The position numbers and the translations under genes were made by a program. DNA of 9,075 bases from Coriobacteriales bacterium (GTDB lineage Bacteria; Actinomycetota; Coriobacteriia; Coriobacteriales; UBA8131). The notes beneath the pieces are model-generated. The model saw nothing but the letters and a program-made list of their open reading frames with translations. It ran no database searches and was not told the origin of the DNA. Below, in pieces: positions 1 through 5,715 of this stretch (the first letter of the stretch is position 1; each line of letters opens with the position of its first letter). The stretch spans positions 1 to 9,075 of the forward strand of contig JAISUQ010000002.1 of assembly GCA_031272005.1 (NCBI GenBank), written 5' to 3'.

Positions 1-1
1 T

Positions 2-886
2 ACAGCCTTGCCAGCGCTGTTCTGGCGGATGCTGGCTGCTATCCTGGTCTTCTCGGCTACCGTCTCGGTGGTGCGGGGCTATTGCACCCAGACTTCCCTA
101 CCATCGGCAACCATCATCAACGCCAACATCATCATGCTGCTGATGGTCTTGATGGTTTTGCTGTTGCTGTTGTCTGGCTTTTGTTTCTTCAAGCAGATGC
201 CGTTGTATAAGCTCTACCTCTTCACCATGGTCGGAGTGGCGTTGCTGCTGGCTGTAGCGGCGCTGCTGCATCTGGATAACAACTATGTTTCGGCCATCGT
301 CGGCTTTCTGAATGAGCTTTTCAACCTGATTGCCTGGTGCCTGCTGGCTTTCTTTGTCTTTGAGCGCCGGGCTGGAGCCATCATGGTCTTTGGCTTCGGT
401 CTCGGTGCCTTGACAGCAGGCGCTCTGGCTGGCCGGACCGTCGGCGTATTGTTACTGGCTGAGCTGAATACCGCTTCTCTGGTCATCGTCTTTGTTGCTC
501 TGGCTTTCCTGATTCTGTTGTTTGCTGTCTTCATCTTCTCGGAGAAGAGCTATGACAGGATCTTTGCCTCTGTGGATGAATACCGGCTGGATTTGCAATC
601 GCTGGCGTTCATGGCTGCCCCAGTCGACAAGAGTCGCAGTGAGCAGAACCGGCCATGGATTGAGGCCTGTCGCCGCACTGGCGAACGGTCGTCCTGTACA
701 TCCAGGGAGATGGAAGTCCTGATACAACTGTCGCAGGGGCGCAGCCCCGAAACCATCGCCCAGCGCCTGAACATCTCGCTGAACACCGTGCGTACCCACA
801 CCCGCAGCATCTATGGCAAACTGGACATCCACTCGCATCAGGAACTGGTGGCCATTGTGGAGGCGGAGCGTAAAAGCCTCGACTGA
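2..886 (+). CDS. Membrane-bound LuxR-family transcriptional regulator, 5' end cut by window edge
   Basis: The frame is open to the left edge of the window, and the first possible start inside it (TTG at 8) has no ribosome binding site in view, so the true start lies outside. Numbering from that TTG, about six hydrophobic segments are visible (roughly residues 8-23, 39-60, 68-88, 96-118, 124-141 and 145-177). A linker follows, and then a C-terminal LuxR/GerE helix-turn-helix (about 228-285) with the typical pattern SREMEVL, a run ending TIAQRLNIS, then NTVRTHTRSIYGKL. There is no response-regulator receiver domain in the visible part. Membrane LuxR proteins of about 450-500 residues with up to 12 helices are common in Eggerthellaceae and often lie next to respiratory reductase genes; this would be the C-terminal half of one. 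The gene converges on the reductase operon. Control of that operon, perhaps by sensing its substrate at the membrane, is inference from position. Confidence 0.88.
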   Translation, partial: TALPALFWRMLAAILVFSATVSVVRGYCTQTSLPSATIINANIIMLLMVLMVLLLLLSGFCFFKQMPLYKLYLFTMVGVALLLAVAALLHLDNNYVSAIVGFLNELFNLIAWCLLAFFVFERRAGAIMVFGFGLGALTAGALAGRTVGVLLLAELNTASLVIVFVALAFLILLFAVFIFSEKSYDRIFASVDEYRLDLQSLAFMAAPVDKSRSEQNRPWIEACRRTGERSSCTSREMEVLIQLSQGRSPETIAQRLNISLNTVRTHTRSIYGKLDIHSHQELVAIVEAERKSLD

Positions 887-896
887 ACCGCATCGA

Positions 897-930
897 GGAG
901 CGCTATTTTGAGCGCTCTATTGAGCGCTCC
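897..930. terminator. Three-copy palindromic repeat at convergent gene ends, candidate bidirectional terminator
   Basis: The heptamer GAGCGCT occurs at 898-904, 910-916 and 922-928, exactly 12 bases apart. GAGCGCTC is its own reverse complement, so any two copies can pair. For example, 910-917 pairs with 922-929 over 8 bp with a 4-base loop, or 897-904 pairs with 923-930. It lies between the stop of the plus-strand LuxR gene (884-886) and the last codons of the minus-strand operon (stop 903-905). A second small inverted repeat, CCTCGA at 877-882 with TCGAGG at 893-898, lies next to it. No T-run follows either hairpin directly, so a classical Rho-independent terminator is not certain. Confidence 0.4.
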
Positions 931-1565
931 GGTAGGCCCCAGGCCCGCTCAATCACCCCGATGAGCTCATCGTGGTCAGTGGCCAACCCCAGAGTGGCAA
1001 TCAACTCCTGGACACCCCGGGCATACTCATCCCAGGCAGGCGCTGAATCCACCTGGCTTTGCAGTTCGTCTGGCCAGGGTCGGCCACTGCGCAACTCGAT
1101 GACCTGACGCAAGGCATCCTGATGAGGCAACCAGAGCTCCTCCATCAGCTGGCCATCGGGCATCAGACATTGCGAAGGCTGGCGATTCGGAACCATCATC
1201 GCGCATTCGTAGGGGCGCTCGGCCAACGTCAGCATACAACTGTCCCTGCCCAGGTAGGAACAACGCAAACTGCTGGTGCATAGCACCACCTCACCCTGGC
1301 CCACGCCGCGCGCCGCCAACGTGAACAGTGGGGCCACCCGGCCATCGCAGACTGCAATATAGGAGACTGTGATGGAGCTATGGCCAGCCTCAAGCATGGC
1401 CTGTATACCATCAACACCAGCACCGCCAAACCTGGTTAATTCCTCAGGAGCATAACGTCCCGGAGCCCGCTGGCAGCAAAGACCGCCGCAGTCCACACAG
1501 AGCTGATTGGCATCCACACGTTGCAAGTCGAAACTCCCTGTCTGCAAAGCTCCCCTGCTGCTCAC
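903..1565 (-). CDS. YkgJ-like (CxxCxxCC-type) cysteine-rich putative metal-binding protein
   Basis: This 220-residue soluble protein has ten cysteines: C23, C26, C30, C31, C73, C96, C102, C110, C121 and C133. The N-terminal cluster is CVDCGGLCC. A second block runs from C102 through C110 to an RPxxC element (RPYEC, ending at C121). This order resembles the YkgJ/UPF0153 family of putative zinc- or iron-chelating proteins, although the first motif has one extra residue (CxxCxxxCC instead of CxxCxxCC). No signal peptide or membrane segment is seen. The GTG start overlaps the stop of the preceding gene by 4 bases (GTGA), which implies translational coupling. The ribosome binding site for that GTG is poor, and a TTG at codon 14, preceded by AGGGAG, is an alternative start. 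It is the last gene of the operon, and its C-terminus (ERSIERSK) is encoded by the terminal repeat. The family has no firm biochemical role; handling metal or an Fe-S cluster for the reductase is a guess. Confidence 0.72.
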   Translation of the reverse strand: MSSRGALQTGSFDLQRVDANQLCVDCGGLCCQRAPGRYAPEELTRFGGAGVDGIQAMLEAGHSSITVSYIAVCDGRVAPLFTLAARGVGQGEVVLCTSSLRCSYLGRDSCMLTLAERPYECAMMVPNRQPSQCLMPDGQLMEELWLPHQDALRQVIELRSGRPWPDELQSQVDSAPAWDEYARGVQELIATLGLATDHDELIGVIERAWGLPERSIERSK

Positions 1566-2551
1566 AAACCAACGGCTGTACGCATGGCCGGCCGGGGGTC
1601 GGCGGTATCAAATCCCAACGCCGACGCCCAGATCCCGATGGACAATGCCGCCTGTTCAATCGATAACTCCAGGTTGTCAAGCACAACAGCTCCCGCTGGC
1701 CAGACAGCTGCCCGAGACAGCACCTGACTGGGTTCGTGAGCCTGGTTGGGGCAGACATCCAACACTATCATGCCGGATGGCGTTTCGGCTGCCAGCGACC
1801 CTGCGAGGTCTGCGAGGTCTGCGCCTCCATTTTCCCACGAGACCGTGCTGATCAGCACATCGGCCCGGGCCAGTGCCTCAGAGGCTTGCTCGTAGCCTAC
1901 GGTGGACAGGGCGATCTGGGGCGCCTCCTGTTTAATGAGTTCGCCCATGCTGTTGTTCCACTGAACCAGCGCGTTACGATTGGCGGCAATCATGCTTCTG
2001 CTGACCAGCTCGATGCGCTGTCGTGCCAACCCCTGGAACAGCATGCGCGCCTGCGCCTCGGCTGCCCGACAGTCTGCGCTGACGATGGTCAGAGAGGCAA
2101 TTCCCGCCCTGGCCAGTTCCAGGATGATGGCAGCAGAGCGAGGCCCATCGCCATAAACGACGACGCTCTTTGCGCTCAGCCCCTGCCCCACCCGCTGCAG
2201 GACAGAGATTGCCGCCTGACCAAAGGCATTATCAGCGAAGGCGCCAGCAAAAGACCGCATGCTGCCGGCATTGAAGGTCAGGACATCAGCCGCTTTGAGC
2301 AAGGCGGCATCCTGGCTGCGGCTTAACGCCAGTCGATTGGCGTCCTTGATGAATGAGTCGGACACGTCCAGGCCGACGAAACCGGAGCCTTCACGTTTGG
2401 CGGTCTGAATCAGCGCGGCAAAATCACTGGCATCATTGCAGGGATAGACCTCGTAGCGCCAATCCAGCCCTGATTCCTGGTAGGCAGCATTATGCAGGGT
2501 TGGGATTATTGAGTTCTCTGCCTGGCTTGTCGCCAGTCCGGTCTTGTACAT
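1562..2551 (-). CDS. Shikimate-dehydrogenase-like (AroE-family) NAD(P)-binding protein
   Basis: This 329-residue protein has the two-domain layout of shikimate dehydrogenases. Residues 15-31 (IPTLHNAAYQESGLD) match the SPxxHNxxF substrate-binding segment. K69 and D107 (in FADNAFG) stand roughly where the AroE catalytic Lys and Asp are expected, and N94 could match the conserved Asn. Residues 129-150 (VVVYGDGPRSAAI onward) form a glycine-rich Rossmann loop. ADVLISTV (230-237) and VLDVCP (263-268) match later conserved strands, and EQAALSIGIW (299-308) matches the C-terminal Qxxxxxxxxw helix. The serines of the usual SxS motif are only partly kept, so the substrate may differ from shikimate. 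AGGGAG lies six or so bases before the ATG. The gene follows the NapH-like gene by 33 bases and overlaps the next gene. Aromatic biosynthesis is an unlikely role in this setting; oxidising or reducing a cyclic polyol or related substrate linked to the reductase is inference. Confidence 0.75.
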   Translation of the reverse strand: MYKTGLATSQAENSIIPTLHNAAYQESGLDWRYEVYPCNDASDFAALIQTAKREGSGFVGLDVSDSFIKDANRLALSRSQDAALLKAADVLTFNAGSMRSFAGAFADNAFGQAAISVLQRVGQGLSAKSVVVYGDGPRSAAIILELARAGIASLTIVSADCRAAEAQARMLFQGLARQRIELVSRSMIAANRNALVQWNNSMGELIKQEAPQIALSTVGYEQASEALARADVLISTVSWENGGADLADLAGSLAAETPSGMIVLDVCPNQAHEPSQVLSRAAVWPAGAVVLDNLELSIEQAALSIGIWASALGFDTADPRPAMRTAVGL

Positions 2552-2584
2552 CGGTTCTCCCTGATTCTCAAAGCTGACATCTGC

Positions 2585-3517
2585 TCACTTCTTGAGCAGC
2601 GGAATACTGATAGCCTTACTCGGACAATCGCTGAGGCAGTTCGCACACTTGCTGCAGTCGTGCATGCCCTGGGCGTAATGCGGGTCCAGGCCCTCCGGAC
2701 AGACCTCAACGCAGACCTGGCAGTCCCTACCCCTGGCGCGCAGACACTTCTGAGAATCCACCTGCGGGCGCAAGATGCGACTGGGCAGACTGAGCAAGCT
2801 GAGCAGGGCGCCTAACGGACAGAAGCGGGCGCACCATTTGCGCAACACCACCAACTCCACAATCAGCACCAGCGGGTAAATCAACAAAGACAGGCTGACG
2901 TCATCAAAGCCGATGAACTGCCAGACGACGATAATGGTGCCGAAAATCAGCCCAATCGGGCAAATCAGGCAAAATACCGGAAAACCGAAGATCGCCGCAG
3001 AGAGCAGCGAACCCGCCAGCACCAGATGGCGCGAATCCAGCTGGAAGCGCTTCTCGGCACAGGTGGTGCAGGGAGCTGCGACTTTTGCAGTTCTCCTCTG
3101 GTCATTGGCCTGAACAGCAATCTCATCAGCGCAGGCATCCACGCTATTGCTATCGCCGTCGCTGGCGCTGTCGCAAGCTGGCTCATCCCCGGCCTTGGCT
3201 GGCAACCCACCCGTCCGCAGGCGGGCAAACAGGCGGTCGAAGAAGCGGGTCACCGGTTGAGCCGGGCAGAGCCAGGCACAGAAGACCTTGCCCAATACCA
3301 GGCTAAAGACAACCATGCCTGCCAGGATGATCAGTGTCCGCGGGAAGACAGACTTGGCGGCCAGCATGCTCTCCAAAGCACCCAGTGGGCAGATGGTCGC
3401 GACAGCCTGCCATCCCAGGGAGGACAACGTACCGATGCTGGTATTCAGCACCAGGCAGATGGCCACTACCAGAAAAACCGCAGCCAGGACCAGCCAGCGC
3501 AGATGCTTGACCTTCAT
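2585..3517 (-). CDS. NapH-like membrane quinol dehydrogenase with two C-terminal [4Fe-4S] motifs
   Basis: This 310-residue polytopic protein resembles NapH/MauN, which oxidises menaquinol or ubiquinol and passes electrons to NapG. Hydrophobic helices fall at about 6-26, 60-79, 165-200 (probably two close segments) and 207-226. The two family CxxxCP motifs are C80AWLCP and C229ARFCP. Related CPLG/CPIG elements occur at 43-46 and 186-189. The C-terminal domain has two ferredoxin motifs: C258 with C266, C269 and C273, and C288, C291, C294 and C298. The loop between the second and third helices (about 100-160) is long, acidic and serine-rich and contains a CTTC pair (150-153). The ATG overlaps the stop of the NapG-like gene by 4 bases, with AGGAGG about ten bases upstream. 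With no NrfD or cytochrome gene in view, this is the likely quinone contact of the whole complex. The nitrate-system name is not implied. Confidence 0.9.
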   Translation of the reverse strand: MKVKHLRWLVLAAVFLVVAICLVLNTSIGTLSSLGWQAVATICPLGALESMLAAKSVFPRTLIILAGMVVFSLVLGKVFCAWLCPAQPVTRFFDRLFARLRTGGLPAKAGDEPACDSASDGDSNSVDACADEIAVQANDQRRTAKVAAPCTTCAEKRFQLDSRHLVLAGSLLSAAIFGFPVFCLICPIGLIFGTIIVVWQFIGFDDVSLSLLIYPLVLIVELVVLRKWCARFCPLGALLSLLSLPSRILRPQVDSQKCLRARGRDCQVCVEVCPEGLDPHYAQGMHDCSKCANCLSDCPSKAISIPLLKK

Positions 3518-4224
3518 AATGGCCTCGCCTCCTGCCTGGCCACAACATTGATGCCGCGGCTGGAGGAGCCTTTGAAAGTACGATAGGTGGAGGAGGGACA
3601 GATGTTCTCGCAGACGCCGCAGCCGTTACACATGGCTGGGTCGACCACAGGACGACGGCTGGCATCCAAAGTGATGGCGTTGAACGGACAGTAATCGACA
3701 CAGCGTCGGCAACCGCCCAGCTTGGCGAAGGCGATGCATTGTGTGGTATCGATGACCGCTTCGCCAATCCATTGGCTGGCTGGGTCAAAGGGCCGCAGTG
3801 CGCCGCTGGGGCAGTTCTCGATACAAAGATTGCAAAAATCGCAATACCCGCTGCCGCCTGATGCCAGCAAAGCAGCATATGGCTCGGCCTTGACGTCAGC
3901 TGCCTGCGACCCTTCGGGGCGGCGATAGGAGTCGGATTTCTTGGTATGGAAACTGAGCTTTGGCGTCCGGGCGTTGATGATGCCGTCCTCCAGATCGCAA
4001 TTGACAATGGCTCCCCGTGGACAGGCGCCCCGGCAGCGGTTGCAGCGGATGCAGGCGCCGATAAAGCTGGCCTCATCGACGGCTCCAGGCGGGCGCAGTG
4101 GATCAACGGGGCCAGCCAGAGCCCGGGCTGCACCTCCTAACGCCAGCACCACAGCCGCCCCCGCACCGCCTAAGGCCAGCTGCCGGCGAGAGATCAGGGG
4201 TTGTCTGGCATTTGATTCGCTCAT
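3514..4224 (-). CDS. NapG-like Tat-exported ferredoxin with four [4Fe-4S] clusters
   Basis: This protein has 236 residues from the ATG at 4224. A GTG one codon upstream (4227) would also be in frame, but the AGGGGG ribosome binding site sits about seven bases before the ATG and only four before the GTG. The ATG also gives a tidy TGATG junction with the TorD stop. The N-terminus has SRR (12-14) followed by an alanine/leucine-rich stretch to about residue 38, ending in ALAG: a Tat signal. Four cluster motifs follow: C58-C61-C64-C68, C128-C131-C134-C138, C163 with C172-C175-C179, and C199-C202-C205-C209. The spaced third motif is typical of NapG/MauM-type ferredoxins, and the length is close to that of NapG (about 230). 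It should carry electrons from the NapH-like protein to the reductase outside the membrane. The next gene overlaps by 4 bases. Confidence 0.9.
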   Translation of the reverse strand: MSESNARQPLISRRQLALGGAGAAVVLALGGAARALAGPVDPLRPPGAVDEASFIGACIRCNRCRGACPRGAIVNCDLEDGIINARTPKLSFHTKKSDSYRRPEGSQAADVKAEPYAALLASGGSGYCDFCNLCIENCPSGALRPFDPASQWIGEAVIDTTQCIAFAKLGGCRRCVDYCPFNAITLDASRRPVVDPAMCNGCGVCENICPSSTYRTFKGSSSRGINVVARQEARPL

Positions 4225-4925
4225 CACTCATCCCCCTCAGAGATCTCCTCTATCAAACCAACGATGGTCTCCAGATCCATATCCAAGTATCCCTGTGTGG
4301 CCTTCAGTGCCCCGCGATAGAAGCGGGTTTGCAGAATCCTATCGGCCCTGTCTGCCAGTTGCCCCAGCCAGGTGAGGATGCTGCCCTGAATGAAGTCCCG
4401 CGCCAGCTGGAGATTGCGCAAAGCTTCCTGGGTATCTGCACTGTCGAGAGCCGCCGCTGAACGATCGGAGAGTAAAGCGATGAACTCCAACTCGAAACTC
4501 AAGTGGTCTTCAGGCAGATCGATGCCGCTTTTCAGCCCAACGCCTTCGGCCTGGAACAGCTTGTAAACCTCAGCCCGAGGCTCCTGATAGAGCAGCGCCT
4601 CTGTACCCAGGAACACGCTGGCGTACGGCACTGCCACCAGGTCATCAATGGCCTTCATGCCGTCAAAACACATCGTGAAATCCGTGGCCAGCTGGGAGCG
4701 GGTGCCGGTATGCCGTTTGCGCAGTGCACGACCCATATCGTTGAAGCCTTCGGCCAGAAGCCCGGTACCATCCAACTCCGATGCGCGGGCGCAGAAATCA
4801 GCTTTAACCAAATCGTCCAAGTCTGCATCACTGAGCGGCTTGAAGAACAGGCGTGCAAGCATCCGATAACTGTTGGAACGGCCTTTAAGCACCTCTATCA
4901 ATAGTTGTTGCGTGGATGCGTCCAT
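4224..4925 (-). CDS. TorD/DmsD-family molybdoenzyme maturation chaperone
   Basis: This 233-residue, mostly helical cytoplasmic protein has no signal peptide. The family signature is visible at residues 137-152, with PEDH at 138-141 followed by LSFELEFIALL. A second family element, PYASVFLG, lies at 100-107. Proteins of this family bind the twin-arginine leader and the apo form of a molybdopterin enzyme, keep it from export and assist cofactor insertion. Here the obvious client is the 1057-residue catalytic subunit two genes upstream; the Tat leader of the NapG-like protein may be a second one. The start at 4925 has a GAGG about eleven bases upstream, slightly far. The gene follows a 103-base gap containing a strong hairpin, so its expression relative to the structural subunits may be set there. 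The end overlaps the next start as TGATG. Confidence 0.93.
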   Translation of the reverse strand: MDASTQQLLIEVLKGRSNSYRMLARLFFKPLSDADLDDLVKADFCARASELDGTGLLAEGFNDMGRALRKRHTGTRSQLATDFTMCFDGMKAIDDLVAVPYASVFLGTEALLYQEPRAEVYKLFQAEGVGLKSGIDLPEDHLSFELEFIALLSDRSAAALDSADTQEALRNLQLARDFIQGSILTWLGQLADRADRILQTRFYRGALKATQGYLDMDLETIVGLIEEISEGDE

Positions 4926-4968
4926 GTCTGTTCTTACCTCATGACCTCAGAATCGATGGTGGCTGTCA

Positions 4969-4998
4969 GGCGGGGCAGGGCAAAAGCCCTGCCCCGCC
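4969..4998 (-). promoter_or_regulatory. Perfect 13-bp GC-rich hairpin between Fe-S subunit and chaperone genes
   Basis: The arm GGCGGGGCAGGGC at 4969-4981 and its exact complement at 4986-4998 are joined by a four-base loop (4982-4985, AAAA on the plus strand and TTTT on the minus strand). With one bulged base (4968), three further pairs form between 4965-4967 and 4999-5001. It starts about 30 bases after the stop of the Fe-S subunit gene in the direction of transcription. No T-run follows on the minus strand, so a full intrinsic terminator is unlikely. An attenuator or a 3'-end stabilising structure that keeps the two structural genes above the chaperone and NapGH genes fits better. Confidence 0.6.
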
Positions 4999-5028
4999 GA
5001 CGTTGTCACAAGATTACCAGATAGCGCA

Positions 5029-5715
5029 CTAGTCCTTGGGCTTGGTGACGACCTTGTCGCCCCAACCGCGCCAGGTGCCAGTGGTGGCCGAGATGATATA
5101 GCGGGTAGCTGGAGTGGCGCCCATGTCGTCCAGGCCAACGATGTTGCGACCGTCTTTCTCAGCCTGGGCCAATACCTGGGCGGCACCCGATGCTGGGTCG
5201 TCCAGGTCGCCATAGTGGCGGGCTTTGCAGGCACAGTTGTGCACGCAAGGCGGCACGGCATGATCCGGGTCCACCGTGTCCTTGGTGTTCTCCACGCCGT
5301 CAGAGGCAGCAGTGAGATGGTTGCAGAGGGTGCACTTCTCCATCACGCCTTCGGCCTCGTTGAACCAACGAACGCTGGGGCGCACGGCACCGGTGGGGTC
5401 GGAATAGGGACAGGCCGGCAGACAGGTCTTGCAACCGGTACAGGTCTCCTTGTCGATTAACACGACGTTGTTGTCCGGGTCGCGATAGGCAGCACCTGTT
5501 GGGCAGGCAGCCACACAGGGTGAGTCCTCGCACTGTTGACACTGCAGCGGCAACCAGTACATGTCCGGGTCCGGATGCGGGCCTACCGGATCGACGTTAA
5601 GGACGTCGCACCAGTAGTTACCCAGGCCGATGTTGTTCTCGAACTTGCAGGCCACGATGCAGGACTGACAGCCGGAGCAGCGGTCCAGGTCGATAACCAA
5701 ACATCTCTTAGCCAT
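5029..5715 (-). CDS. DmsB/PsrB-type electron-transfer subunit with four [4Fe-4S] clusters
   Basis: This 228-residue protein has all 16 cluster cysteines of the DMSO-reductase-type beta subunit in four groups: C13, C16, C19 and C23; C59, C62, C67 and C71; C92, C95, C98 and C102; and C128, C131, C157 and C161. The closing CVHNC element followed by ARHYGDLDDP is the standard end of the fold. It lacks a signal peptide, as is usual for partners that are exported bound to the Tat-bearing catalytic subunit. The C-terminus is soluble, with no membrane tail. Its start shares one base with the stop of the catalytic gene (TAATG), and a strong ribosome binding site GGGAGG (5725-5730) lies inside the end of that gene, implying coupled translation. 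Function: it relays electrons between the NapG-like protein and the Fe-S cluster of the catalytic subunit. Sequence alone does not separate DmsB, PsrB, TtrB and related types. Confidence 0.93.
   Translation of the reverse strand: MAKRCLVIDLDRCSGCQSCIVACKFENNIGLGNYWCDVLNVDPVGPHPDPDMYWLPLQCQQCEDSPCVAACPTGAAYRDPDNNVVLIDKETCTGCKTCLPACPYSDPTGAVRPSVRWFNEAEGVMEKCTLCNHLTAASDGVENTKDTVDPDHAVPPCVHNCACKARHYGDLDDPASGAAQVLAQAEKDGRNIVGLDDMGATPATRYIISATTGTWRGWGDKVVTKPKD

Noticed and set aside
897..930. CRISPR-like array from the regularly spaced repeat
   Set aside because: Three units of seven bases with five-base spacers are far too short, and they overlap coding sequence.
3303..4133. Minus-strand open frame of 276 codons overlapping the NapG- and NapH-like genes
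   Set aside because: It is out of frame with two proteins that have complete ferredoxin motifs, is rich in Pro, Ser and Ala without domains, and is a shadow frame.
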